The notes under the pieces were generated by a model that searched no databases, was not told where the DNA came from, and saw nothing but the letters and a program-made list of their open reading frames with translations. Below are positions 37,580 through 45,864 of a DNA stretch of 64,000 nucleotides, piece after piece (the first letter of the stretch is position 1; each line of letters opens with the position of its first letter). The stretch is from Asticcacaulis currens (GTDB lineage Bacteria; Pseudomonadota; Alphaproteobacteria; Caulobacterales; Caulobacteraceae): positions 1-64,000 of the forward strand of contig NZ_JAQQKW010000012.1 of NCBI RefSeq assembly GCF_028550395.1, read 5' to 3'. A program made the translations under genes and the position numbers.

Positions 37580-39412
37580 ATGTCCGGACTGCTGATCGCG
37601 CTCGTGGGTAATCCCAATTGCGGCAAGACCGCCCTGTTCAACCAGCTCACCGGCGCGCGCCAGAAGGTCGCCAACTTCGCCGGTGTGACGGTCGAGCGCA
37701 AGGAAGGCAGCTTTACCGCCCCGTCCGGCCGCACGATCAAGGTGCTGGACCTGCCCGGTGCCTACAGCCTCGATGCGCTGGGCCCCGACGAGATCATCAC
37801 CCGCGACGTCTGTATGGGCAAGGTGGCCGAAGTGGGCGCGCCCGACGTGATCGTCTGCGTGGCCGATGCGACCAATCTGCGCCTCAACCTGCGCTTTGTG
37901 CTGGAAATCCGCAAGCTGGGCCGCCCGATGGTGCTGGCGCTCAACATGATGGACGCGGCGCACAAGCGCGGCATCCATATTGATCAGGACCGGCTTCAGG
38001 CCCGGCTGGGCATTCCGGTCATCCAGACCGTGGCCATTGCCGGGGGCGGTGCCAAACACCTGATCGAATACATCGACACGCAGTCGATCGAGGCCCCGAA
38101 GATCGCCGGGACCGAGCGCGACGTGCACCTTGAGGTGCGCGATATTCTCAATGCCGCCGTCACCATGCCGAGCTTTACGGCGAAGATCGACGATCAGCTG
38201 GATGGCGTCCTGCTCAATCCGGTGTTTGGCCTGCCCATCCTCGCCCTGTTGATGTTCGTGGTGTTTCAGGCGGTCTTCGCCTGGGCGACGCCGCTGATGG
38301 ACGGGATCGAGGGCCTGTTCGGCTGGGCCGCCGACATGGTGCGTACCCACATGCCCGAAGGCCTGTTGCAGAGCTTTATCGCCGACGCCATGATCAGCGG
38401 GGTGGGTTCGGTGCTGGTCTTCCTGCCGCAGATCCTGATCCTGTTCTTCTTTATTCTGGTGCTCGAAGAGTCGGGCTACCTGCCGCGCGCCGCCTTCCTG
38501 CTCGACACGCTGATGGCGCGGGCGGGCCTGACCGGGCGGGCCTTTATCCCGCTTTTGTCGTCGTTTGCCTGCGCCATTCCGGGCGTGATGGCCACGCGCT
38601 CGATCCACGACATCCGCGACCGCCTGACCACCATCATGATCGCGCCGCTGATGACCTGTTCGGCGCGCCTGCCCGTCTATGCCCTGCTGATCGCCGCCTT
38701 CATACCTGAGCGTCAGGTGTGGGGCGTCCTCAGCTTTCAGGGCCTTGTGCTGTTCGGCCTTTACATCGCCGGTATCCTGTCGGCCCTGATCGTCGCCTGG
38801 GTGATGAAGCTGTTGCGCACGGACAAGAGCCCGGCCATGCTGCTGATGGAACTGCCCTCCTACCGCCTGCCCAATCCGCGCAATCTGGCGCTGGGCCTGT
38901 GGGAGCGTGCGGGCATTTTCATGCGCAGAATCACCGGCGTCATCTTCGCCGCCAACACGCTGTTGTGGGTGCTGGCCACCTTCCCGCGCCCGCCTGCCAA
39001 TGCCACGCAGCCGGCCATCGACTATTCCTTCGCCGGTATGATCGGCCACGCCATCGAGCCGATCTTCCGCCCCATCGGCTTCACGTGGGAAATCTGTATC
39101 GCCCTGATCCCCGGCATGGCCGCCCGCGAAGTGGCCGTGTCGGCACTGGGGACGGTCTATGCCATTTCGGGCTCCGAAGACGCCGTGGCCAATCAGTTGC
39201 AGGCCACGGTAGCCGCGCAATGGTCGCTGGCCACCGGCTTCTCGCTTCTCGCCTGGTACATCTTTGCGCCGCAGTGCCTTTCGACGCTTGCCGTCATTCG
39301 CCGCGAAACCAATTCGTGGAAGTTCGTCGGGATTACGGCCGGTTACCTGTTCGCTCTGGCCTATCTGGCCTCGTTCCTGACCTATAGCGTAACGAAGCTG
39401 GTGGCGGGATGA
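37580..39412 (+). CDS. feoB: Ferrous iron transporter B
   Basis: A 610-residue Fe(II) transporter. The N-terminal G domain has G1 GNPNCGKT (residues 9-16), G2 region FAGVTVERK, G3 DLPGAYSL and G4 NMMD. The membrane part has about ten helices with Gate motifs (YLPRAAFLLDTLMARAGLTGRAFIPLLSSFACAIPGVMATR region containing the conserved cysteine, and AAREVAVSALGTVYA). At 610 residues it is at the short end of the family compared with about 770 in E. coli. AGGAGCG lies upstream of ATG. Its stop overlaps the next gene by 4 bp. Confidence 0.96.
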   Translation: MSGLLIALVGNPNCGKTALFNQLTGARQKVANFAGVTVERKEGSFTAPSGRTIKVLDLPGAYSLDALGPDEIITRDVCMGKVAEVGAPDVIVCVADATNLRLNLRFVLEIRKLGRPMVLALNMMDAAHKRGIHIDQDRLQARLGIPVIQTVAIAGGGAKHLIEYIDTQSIEAPKIAGTERDVHLEVRDILNAAVTMPSFTAKIDDQLDGVLLNPVFGLPILALLMFVVFQAVFAWATPLMDGIEGLFGWAADMVRTHMPEGLLQSFIADAMISGVGSVLVFLPQILILFFFILVLEESGYLPRAAFLLDTLMARAGLTGRAFIPLLSSFACAIPGVMATRSIHDIRDRLTTIMIAPLMTCSARLPVYALLIAAFIPERQVWGVLSFQGLVLFGLYIAGILSALIVAWVMKLLRTDKSPAMLLMELPSYRLPNPRNLALGLWERAGIFMRRITGVIFAANTLLWVLATFPRPPANATQPAIDYSFAGMIGHAIEPIFRPIGFTWEICIALIPGMAAREVAVSALGTVYAISGSEDAVANQLQATVAAQWSLATGFSLLAWYIFAPQCLSTLAVIRRETNSWKFVGITAGYLFALAYLASFLTYSVTKLVAG

Positions 39413-39624
39413 GCTACGACCTGATCCAGACCCTGATCGTCGCCGCCATTGTGGCCGTGGCTGCCGCCATGATGGCGCGCCGTTTGTTTCCCAGAACCAC
39501 TGAGGCCGTGGCCCGCCGACTGGGGCTCAAGCCCGCGGCCAAACCGGCCGCGGGGTGCGACTCCGGCTGCGCGTCGTGCAATGGCTGCAAGACGCTGAAT
39601 TTCGATTTGCCCCCTAAGAAGTAA
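39409..39624 (+). CDS. FeoB-associated Cys-rich membrane protein
   Basis: A 71-residue protein with one N-terminal membrane helix (LIQTLIVAAIVAVAAAMMA) and a C-terminal cysteine cluster, CDSGCASCNGCK, with four Cys in CxxxCxxCxxC spacing. The ATG overlaps the feoB stop as ATGA, so translation is coupled. Such small Cys-rich proteins recur after feoB (the FeoB_associated family) and may take the place of FeoC or handle iron or an Fe-S cluster. The exact role is not established. Confidence 0.8.
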   Translation: MSYDLIQTLIVAAIVAVAAAMMARRLFPRTTEAVARRLGLKPAAKPAAGCDSGCASCNGCKTLNFDLPPKK

Positions 39625-39654
39625 CGGAATGCCTTTTGATGTAATCGCCAAGCA

Positions 39655-39676
39655 CCTCCCCTGATTTCAGGGGAGG
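39655..39676. repeat. Hairpin CCTCCCCTGATTTCAGGGGAGG (family B solo stem)
   Basis: A near-perfect 22-bp palindrome, identical to the first stem of the longer family B repeats at 41718-41739 and 49072-49093. It lies 31 bp after the feo operon. Confidence 0.75.
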
Positions 39677-39750
39677 CGCTATGAGAGCTTGTCTTCTATC
39701 TAAAATCATTCCCATCTGAGCGCGTCTTTGAGACTGGCCGAACTCAGGGC

Positions 39751-39836
39751 AAAAAAAAGCCGCGCATTGCGGCGCGGCTTAAAAGTTTACAGGGAGGAAA
39801 CGCCCAGGAAGGGCAATCAGCGCAGCGCGCTGAACA
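39751..39836 (-). ncRNA. Probable suhB/MmgR-type (alpha-r8) small RNA
   Basis: Read on the minus strand, a promoter TTGCGT-17 bp-TAAACT (TAAACT at 39842-39847) is followed by a CAGCG/CGCTG stem and a GCCC/GGGC stem. The single-stranded sequence TTTCCTCCCT (39791-39800) comes next, then a GC-rich terminator AAGCCGCGC/GCGCGGCTT and eight Ts. The invariant TTTCCTCCCT just before the terminator is the hallmark of the alphaproteobacterial suhB/MmgR family as I remember it. The CCTCCC element can pair with Shine-Dalgarno sequences. The 5' end is estimated. The remainder of 39625-40038 contains only the hairpin at 39655. Confidence 0.7.
39757..39780 (-). terminator. Intrinsic terminator of the suhB-like RNA
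   Basis: AAGCCGCGC and GCGCGGCTT form a 9-bp stem. On the minus strand the stem is followed by a run of eight Ts (39751-39758). Confidence 0.85.
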
Positions 39837-40038
39837 TCTCCAGTTTAGTTTGCGATGCAGCAAAACGCAAGGCCTTAAGCGGCAAGCCTCTTCAACAAAA
39901 GTTACAAACGCAATGGGGTTTGTGAATGCAACGCAACACAGATCGTCGATAGGGCATTCTTACAAACGAGCGGGCTTTTTGCACTGTGGTTTTCCGTCGC
40001 AGGGCGCATGCTGAGAGTCTTTGTACAGGAGCCCTGTC

Positions 40039-40278
40039 ATGACCCATTCCGAAGACCCGTTGCACGCGCGCGGCGACGCGCTGACCCGCAGCGGCCCCGA
40101 AGGCCCCGGCAACCTGCCGCGCCGTCGTCTGCCGTGGGGCATTATCGCCCTTGTGATCGTCCTGATCGGATTTGTCGTCGCCTTTACGGCCACCAACCGC
40201 GACAGCCCAACCGCCAAAGGTCCGGATGCGGCCTATGACGCCAATCGCGTGGACAAGACGGGGACTTCAAACCCCTAA
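40039..40278 (+). CDS. Small single-pass membrane protein (79 aa)
   Basis: I do not recognise a family. The protein has a polar N-terminus (MTHSEDPLHARGDALTRSGPE), an arginine-rich boundary (RRRLPWG), one membrane helix (IIALVIVLIGFVVAFTA) and a polar tail ending TGTSNP. AGGAG seven bases before ATG supports this start. Its last four bases overlap the stop of the convergent permease gene. Topology is probably N-in, tail in the periplasm. Confidence 0.65.
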   Translation: MTHSEDPLHARGDALTRSGPEGPGNLPRRRLPWGIIALVIVLIGFVVAFTATNRDSPTAKGPDAAYDANRVDKTGTSNP

Positions 40279-41594
40279 GCGGCACTCAACCAGATAAAGC
40301 GCGCCACAAACAGCCCGGCCAGCACCAGTAATAGCCAGTCGCCAGGCCGCGCCTGACCGCGCAGCAGCTTGATCACCGCATAGGCCGTGATGCCGAAGGC
40401 CAGCCCGTTGGCGATGGAAAAGGTCAGGGGAATCCCGATCAGAATCAGGAAGGCCGGGACGGCGATAACCGCGTCTTCCCAGTCGATCTCTCTCAGCGGG
40501 GCCATCATCAGCGCGCCGACGATGATCAGGGCCGGAGCGGTGGCCGCCGCAGGGATAAACTGCGCATAGGGGGCGAAGAACAGCGCCACGAGGAACAGCA
40601 ACCCCGTCACCACCGCCGTCAGGCCCGTGCGGCCGCCTTCGGCCACACCCGCCGCGCTTTCGATATAGCTGGTGACGGTCGAGGTGCCCATTACCGCGCC
40701 GGCCATCGAGGCGATCGAGTCGGTGAACAGGATCCTGTTGAGGCGCGGGATGCTGCCGTCCGGCTGCATCAGCCCGGCGCGCTTGGAGACGCCGACCAGC
40801 GTGCCGACATTGTCGAACAGATCGACAAACAGAAACACGAAGACGATTTCAAGGATGCCGAAGCCCGTCTTGCCAATATCGAGCGCCGCCGGAATATCCA
40901 GTGCAAAGGCCGTCGCCGTCAGCGCCTTGAGGTCATAGGGCGTGGGCTGATAGGTCACCTGCCCCAGACCCCACGCCGCTCCGGTGGTCGCCAGTATGCC
41001 GATCAGCACCGCGCCCTTAATGCGCCAGGCGCTCAGGACGGCGATAATCAGCAGCCCCAGCAAGGCCAGCGCCGAGGCCGGTGTTTTGAGGTCACCCAGC
41101 GCCACGGTGGTGGCCGGACTGGCGACGATGATGCCTGCCTCTTTCAGGCCGATAAAGGCGATAAACAGGCCGATCCCGCCCGCTACGGCGGCGAACAGGG
41201 GCTTGGGGATGGCGTTGACGATCATCTGACGCACCCCGCCGAGCGTCAGCAACAGAAAGCACACCCCCGACAGAAAGACGCAGCCCAGCGCTGTCTGCCA
41301 CGGCAGCCCCATCCCCTTGACCACGGTGAAGGTAAAATAGGCGTTGAGCCCCATGCCGGGTGCCATGGCCAGCGGATAGTTGGCCACCAGCCCCATCAGG
41401 ATAGAGGCAAAGGCCGCCGATGCGCAGGTCGCCGCCGCCACCGCCGCCAGCGGCATCCCCGTCTGCGACAGGATGGCCGGATTGACCAGCACGATATAGG
41501 CCATGGTCAGGAAGGTGGTGAAACCGGCCATCACCTCGGTCCGCACCGTGGTGCCCTGTGCGCTCAGGCCAAAATATCTGTCGAGAAAGCCCAT
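40275..41594 (-). CDS. AzgA-type purine (adenine/guanine/hypoxanthine) permease
   Basis: A 439-residue NCS2-family permease with about 12-14 hydrophobic segments. GTTVRTEVMAGFTTFLTMAYIVLVNPAIL at the N-terminus, AMAPGMGLNAYFTFTVV, and LFDNVGTLVGVSKRAGL are signatures of the AzgA/GhxP branch that imports adenine, guanine or hypoxanthine with protons. I start at 41594 (MGFLDRYFGL), where homology begins and GGGGACGAT precedes. The gene for a secreted nucleosidase lies about 300 bp upstream on the same strand, which would supply free purine bases. Confidence 0.88.
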   Translation of the reverse strand: MGFLDRYFGLSAQGTTVRTEVMAGFTTFLTMAYIVLVNPAILSQTGMPLAAVAAATCASAAFASILMGLVANYPLAMAPGMGLNAYFTFTVVKGMGLPWQTALGCVFLSGVCFLLLTLGGVRQMIVNAIPKPLFAAVAGGIGLFIAFIGLKEAGIIVASPATTVALGDLKTPASALALLGLLIIAVLSAWRIKGAVLIGILATTGAAWGLGQVTYQPTPYDLKALTATAFALDIPAALDIGKTGFGILEIVFVFLFVDLFDNVGTLVGVSKRAGLMQPDGSIPRLNRILFTDSIASMAGAVMGTSTVTSYIESAAGVAEGGRTGLTAVVTGLLFLVALFFAPYAQFIPAAATAPALIIVGALMMAPLREIDWEDAVIAVPAFLILIGIPLTFSIANGLAFGITAYAVIKLLRGQARPGDWLLLVLAGLFVARFIWLSAA

Positions 41595-41605
41595 ATCGTC
41601 CCCAC

Positions 41606-41713
41606 TCCATAGAGCGCATTCCGAAAAGTGTGCCACGGTTTTCGGAATCAAATGCGCGACAAAACAAAATCTTAGAGCGGAATTTCGATTCAGCCCTAAC
41701 GAAATCCGCTCTA
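41606..41713. repeat. Two AGAGCG-type imperfect palindromes upstream of the purine permease
   Basis: AGAGCGCATTCCGAAAAGTG pairs imperfectly with GGTTTTCGGAATCAAATGCG (41606-41655). AGAGCGGAATTTCG pairs with CGAAATCCGCTCT (about 41673-41712). The AGAGCGGAAT arm also starts the family C repeat. They lie in the leader of the permease gene and could carry regulatory or REP-like functions. Confidence 0.6.
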
Positions 41714-41714
41714 A

Positions 41715-41865
41715 GTTCCTCCCCTGATTTCAGGGGAGGTGGATTTGACGCCGCTTAGGCGTCAAAGACGGTGGGGTTAAAACCCGCCGCTTTAACCCCA
41801 CCACCGCATCTCAACGGCTGCGCCGTTTCGTGCGGTCCCCCTCCCCAGCACGCTGGGGAGGTATG
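41715..41865. repeat. Composite palindromic repeat family B, copy 1
   Basis: Three or four stems in series: CCTCCCCTGATTTCAGGGGAGG, TTTGACGCC...GGCGTCAAA, GGTGGGGTTAAA...TTTAACCCCACC, and CCCCCTCCCCAGC...GCTGGGGAGG. The first three modules recur in order at 49070-49193. It fills the gap between the nucleosidase and permease genes. Confidence 0.8.
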
Positions 41866-41890
41866 AAGACGCAAGCGCACCTTTCGGCCC

Positions 41891-42811
41891 TTATTGTGCC
41901 GGCAAGGCCCGGATAAACCGGCACACGACTGTTGCTGAATTTTCCGAGGCCAGTGCCATGAAGGTCGCCATCTGATTGGCGTGTTCGTCACCGCCCGCCA
42001 GATCGGACAGACTGCGGAAGACGATGAACGGCACATCATTGGCAAAGGCCACCTGCCCCACGGCTGCGCTTTCCATATCCGCCACGCGGGCATTGAAGGC
42101 CCGGTGCAGATAGTCGCGGTAATCGGCATTATCGACAAAGGCCGGCGACGATACCGCGTCCCCGCCCACATGCAGTTGCGGCCTGTGATCAAGGCAGCGC
42201 CCGTCCGCCGTACAGTGGGCCAGTTCCGTCTGCTCAAGTTTAGCGGCGACCGCCAGCATGGCCGGATCGGCCTCAAACCACACCTTCGGCGCGGGCGCGT
42301 GTTTGGCGCTGCCCACCACCACCGAATTGGGGATGATCATGCCATAGGCTTCCATGCCATCCGGTGCCCAGGTCAGCCAGTCCGGCTTGACGAAGCCCGT
42401 GGCGGTCTTGCGCCCCATAATGGTTTCCAGCGACTGCGCCCAGCGCGCCGGGACGACCACATCGCCGATCTTCAGGGACGGGTCAATGCCCCCGGCTATG
42501 CCCGAAAAGACGATGCGCTCGACGTGGAAGCGGTCAATAAGGAGCTGCGTATTCATCGCCGCATTGACCATCGACATGCTCGACATGGTCAGCACAACAG
42601 GCTTGTCCTCCAGCGTGCCGGTGACGAATTTCATGCCGTTGAGGCTGTAGCTTTGGGCGTCTTTCAGTCGCCCTATCAGGGCCTGCCATTCCGGCTCAAA
42701 GGCCGAGATGACGCCGATGCGCGGGGTTTTATCCAGATAGGCCGCCGCCTGCGCCGTCATCGTCATCATTACGCTCATCACCATCGCCAGACAGAGGATC
42801 CAAAACCGCAT
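41891..42811 (-). CDS. Secreted purine nucleosidase-like protein (MTA/SAH nucleosidase fold)
   Basis: A 306-residue member of the nucleoside phosphorylase/MTA-SAH nucleosidase superfamily with an N-terminal signal peptide (FWILCLAMVMSVMMTMTAQAA). VISAFEPEW, FSGIAGGIDPSLKIGDVVVP, ADMESAAVGQVA (ribose-binding Met-Glu) and FRSLSDLAGG with the catalytic aspartate are in family positions. A middle insert holds two cysteines (AHCTADGRCLDHRP) that could form a disulfide outside the cytoplasm. Export is unusual for this fold. Releasing purine bases for the nearby AzgA permease is an attractive inference. Confidence 0.82.
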   Translation of the reverse strand: MRFWILCLAMVMSVMMTMTAQAAAYLDKTPRIGVISAFEPEWQALIGRLKDAQSYSLNGMKFVTGTLEDKPVVLTMSSMSMVNAAMNTQLLIDRFHVERIVFSGIAGGIDPSLKIGDVVVPARWAQSLETIMGRKTATGFVKPDWLTWAPDGMEAYGMIIPNSVVVGSAKHAPAPKVWFEADPAMLAVAAKLEQTELAHCTADGRCLDHRPQLHVGGDAVSSPAFVDNADYRDYLHRAFNARVADMESAAVGQVAFANDVPFIVFRSLSDLAGGDEHANQMATFMALASENSATVVCRFIRALPAQ

Positions 42812-42948
42812 ACGTCACCCCTTCGCAAATGCGAAAAGCTAACGCGACCCACGGCCTCTGGCAAATGGAATCCGATCCGGGCTCAGATCATAAAAAAGGC
42901 GCGGTGGAGAGGCTCCACCGCGCCTTGTGGGTTGAGGCCAAGAGTCGC

Positions 42949-45540
42949 CTATTTCGGGCAGACCGCATCGCCTTCGTTGGAGGCCAGCTTGACCGCCGTA
43001 TAGGTCAGTTTCAGCGGCTTTTCCGAACGGAGCGCAAACGGCATACCGATCTGGGCCATGTTCTGACCGATAGCGGCGAAGCAGTTCAGCTTGACCTTCA
43101 GCGTATGGAACTGACCGTCGGCCTTCAGCAGGCTGGCCACATTCATTTCCTGGAAGACGAAGCGGTCACGCCCCAGCGCCAGCAGCACCGGACCGGTCGG
43201 GGCGGCATCAAGCTTGTAGGTGATGGAGATGGCCAGCTCGCCGGTCGATTGACGGCTGAGGTCAACCACGTCGCTGGCAAAATAGGCCTCGCCCTTGCCC
43301 TGACCCGTAAAGGTCAGCAGGCGGCCGTTTTCCTGAGCCCCGGCATCGACCGTGGCCTGAGTGACCACGCCCTTCGGCGACTTGATCGTGCCGTGATCAC
43401 CCGCCACCGCGCCATCGGCGTCGGCGAGGTAGAACTTCCACGGTGCCCGCACGCGGCCGGCATTGAAGTAGGTATCGACATTGACCACGCCGGCGTCTTT
43501 CAGACCGGAGTCTTCGGACAGCGGCAGAAGATCACCCTTGTCGGCATAGGTCAGGCCGTAGCCATAGGCAAACAGCGGGTCATAGCCCGGCGTGTTGAGG
43601 TTGAGTGGCTGCTGATTGGCGAACTTCGGCCACGAGAAGCTGAGCTTGCCCTTGAAATCGTTGCGCGCCTTGCCCGCCTTGTCGCCGATCAACACATCGG
43701 CCACGCCGCCGCCTTCGCTGCCCGGCAGGAAGGCCGCCACAAAGGCGTCAGAGGCGTTGATTTCCGGGTTGACCCACATCGGACGGCCCGACAGGAAGAC
43801 GGTAACGACCGGTATGCCCGCCTTTTTCAGCTTTTTGATCAGGGCCAGATCCTTGCGATCCCCCGACTGGTAGTCGAGGTTCGGACGGTCGCCCTGGAAT
43901 TCGGCATAGGGGTCTTCGCCGATCACCACGATGGCGACGTCCGGCTTCTTGCCCTTGAATGTCCCATCGACCGACAGGGTGGCCTTGCCGCCCGACGCCT
44001 TCACCGCGTCGCTGATGCCGCCGAAGATCGACTGACCGTTGGGGAAGTCGGAATTGGCATTGCCCGTCCCCTGCCAGGTGATGGTCCAGCCGCCCGACTG
44101 CTTGCCGATATTGTCGGCCCCGTCACCGGCAACGAGCACCGTCGCCCCGCCCTTCAGCGGCAGCAGCGAGCCATTGTTCTTGAGCAGGACCAGAGACTCA
44201 CGCACGGCCTGACGCGCCACGGCGCGGTTTTCGGCCTTGCCCAGATTTTCCCAGTGACCGGCCATCGGGCGATCCTTGGGCGCGCCCAGCGTGAACAGGC
44301 CGCCCTTGATCTTGGCGCGCAGGATGCGGCGCACGGCGTCGTTCAGGCGGTCTTCGGAGATTTCGCCGGACTTCACCTGAGCCAGCGTGTTCTCATAGAT
44401 GCCCTTCCACGAATCCGGGGCCATGAACATGTCGATCCCGGCATTGAAGGCCTGCGGGCACGAGGTGGTGGTACACCCCGGCACCTGACCCTGCGCGTTC
44501 CAGTCGGACACGACAAAGCCGTTGAAGCCCATGCGGTGTTTCAGCACGTCGGTCAGCAGATATTTGCTGCCGGTCAGCTTTTCCCCGTTCCACGAGGAGA
44601 AGGAGGCCATGACCGACAGGGCCCCGGCTTCGATCGACGGCGGATAGCCGGCATTGTGGATAGTGGCCAGTTCCTCTTCGCTGATCTGGGCGTCGCCCTG
44701 ATCCTTGCCGTTCAGCGTGCCGCCGTCACCGAGGAAGTGCTTGGCCGAAGCCATGATGTGTCCGGGCTTTATGCCCTCATCACCGCCCGTGTCGCCTTGC
44801 AGGCCTTCGACGACCTTACCGGCATAGGCCGCGACATCGGCGGGGTTTTCCGAATACGACTCATAGGCGCGTCCCCAGCGCTTGTCGCGCGACACGGCGA
44901 CCGTCGGCGCAAAGGTCCAGTCCACGCCCGCCAGCGACATTTCATAGGCGGTAACGCGGGCAATATCCTTCATCAGTTGCGGGTTGCGCGTAGCCCCCAG
45001 ACCGACATTGTGCGGGAAGATGATCGCCCCGACGAGGTTCGAGTGGCCGTGCACGGCGTCGATCCCGAACAGCAGCGGAATCTTCGTCTTCGACGGATAT
45101 TCCAGTGAGGCGCGCCAGTAGGCGTCGGCCAGATCGAGCCATTGTTGCGGCGTGGCGCGCTCATTGCCGCCGGGGGCCGAGTTGCCACCGGCCAGAATCG
45201 AGCCCAGCGGGTATGTTTTGAGGTCTTCCGGCTTGATGGCCGAAATATCGGCCTGAACGGTCTGACCGACCTTTTCCTCCAGCGTCATGTCGGCCATCAG
45301 GGCGTCGATCTTCGCTTCGACATCGGCGTCGATCAGACCCGCATCCTTCGTCGTCGGCCACACGGGGTTGACCTCAACGGCGGCGGGCTTCGCCACCTCC
45401 GCCGGGGTCGCCGCCACAGGTGTCGGCTCCGCCTTGCCCTTGCTCTCGATAATGGTGACGCAGCCCGAAGTCGCCAGGGCCGTCAGCAAAAGGCCTGCGG
45501 GCACGCTGGCTTTCAGCGCGCCCTTCATGGATTTGCGCAT
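42949..45540 (-). CDS. GH3 beta-glucosidase, outer-membrane lipoprotein type
   Basis: An 863-residue glycoside hydrolase family 3 enzyme. The signal peptide ends in a lipobox-like LATSGC, so it is probably a lipoprotein. The TIM-barrel domain (about 65-430) contains LFGIDAVHGHSNL, KHFLGDGGT, and GFVVSDWNAQG with nucleophile D346. The alpha/beta sandwich (about 460-680) follows, with VVTVFLSGRPMWV. An extra C-terminal beta domain (about 690-863) resembles the ExoP-like carbohydrate-binding module. I start at 45540 with AGGAAGAG upstream. It would release glucose from cello-oligosaccharides, feeding the Entner-Doudoroff genes that carry the same operator. Confidence 0.92.
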   Translation of the reverse strand: MRKSMKGALKASVPAGLLLTALATSGCVTIIESKGKAEPTPVAATPAEVAKPAAVEVNPVWPTTKDAGLIDADVEAKIDALMADMTLEEKVGQTVQADISAIKPEDLKTYPLGSILAGGNSAPGGNERATPQQWLDLADAYWRASLEYPSKTKIPLLFGIDAVHGHSNLVGAIIFPHNVGLGATRNPQLMKDIARVTAYEMSLAGVDWTFAPTVAVSRDKRWGRAYESYSENPADVAAYAGKVVEGLQGDTGGDEGIKPGHIMASAKHFLGDGGTLNGKDQGDAQISEEELATIHNAGYPPSIEAGALSVMASFSSWNGEKLTGSKYLLTDVLKHRMGFNGFVVSDWNAQGQVPGCTTTSCPQAFNAGIDMFMAPDSWKGIYENTLAQVKSGEISEDRLNDAVRRILRAKIKGGLFTLGAPKDRPMAGHWENLGKAENRAVARQAVRESLVLLKNNGSLLPLKGGATVLVAGDGADNIGKQSGGWTITWQGTGNANSDFPNGQSIFGGISDAVKASGGKATLSVDGTFKGKKPDVAIVVIGEDPYAEFQGDRPNLDYQSGDRKDLALIKKLKKAGIPVVTVFLSGRPMWVNPEINASDAFVAAFLPGSEGGGVADVLIGDKAGKARNDFKGKLSFSWPKFANQQPLNLNTPGYDPLFAYGYGLTYADKGDLLPLSEDSGLKDAGVVNVDTYFNAGRVRAPWKFYLADADGAVAGDHGTIKSPKGVVTQATVDAGAQENGRLLTFTGQGKGEAYFASDVVDLSRQSTGELAISITYKLDAAPTGPVLLALGRDRFVFQEMNVASLLKADGQFHTLKVKLNCFAAIGQNMAQIGMPFALRSEKPLKLTYTAVKLASNEGDAVCPK

Positions 45541-45638
45541 GTCTTCTCTTCCTTCTTCCCGCGGCGTTTCGTTTGCCGGTCTTATTTGTATATCGGGTCG
45601 GGCAGCGTGCAACCGCCACGCCTGACCGCCCCACTTAA

Positions 45639-45652
45639 TGACAGCGCTATCA
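45639..45652. promoter_or_regulatory. LacI-type operator TGACAGCGCTATCA upstream of the GH3 gene
   Basis: A near-perfect palindrome 99 bp before the GH3 start. It differs at one base from TGACAGCGCTGTCA at 45837-45850 and 54367-54380. The second LacI regulator (47199-48257) is the likely ligand-controlled repressor. Confidence 0.75.
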
Positions 45653-45725
45653 GGGAGCGTCAAGCGACGAGGCACCTAGGCGCGCAAGGGAAAGGCATGT
45701 GAAAACGATTTTATCGCCCGCAGCG

Positions 45726-45778
45726 TCAAAAAAAGCCCCGGCTTTAAATTATTGACGCTGCGGGGATTTTTTTGGCTT
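45726..45778. terminator. Weak bidirectional terminator-like hairpin
   Basis: CCCCG and CGGGG form a short stem with a long loop (TTTAAATTATTGACG region), flanked by seven As on one side and seven Ts on the other. It separates the two operators in this region and could stop transcription in either direction. Confidence 0.4.
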
Positions 45779-45836
45779 TTTCACGTCAGCGCCGAATTTT
45801 GACCGCGCTTATCGTCGCTTTCGTCAAAAACGCACT

Positions 45837-45850
45837 TGACAGCGCTGTCA
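45837..45850. promoter_or_regulatory. Perfect LacI-type operator TGACAGCGCTGTCA on a TTGACA promoter
   Basis: A perfect 14-bp palindrome overlaps a TTGACA -35 element (45836-45841) read on the plus strand. No good -10 match was found, and GCAATC near 45858 is the best guess. The site is identical to the one before zwf. It stands at the 5' end of the candidate small RNA and about 300 bp from the GH3 start. Confidence 0.75.
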
Positions 45851-45864
45851 GATTATCGCAATCC

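Noticed and set aside
37298-39220. Long minus-strand open frame of 640 codons opposite feoA/feoB
   Set aside because: It mirrors feoB codon by codon, has low-complexity charged sequence and no ribosome site.
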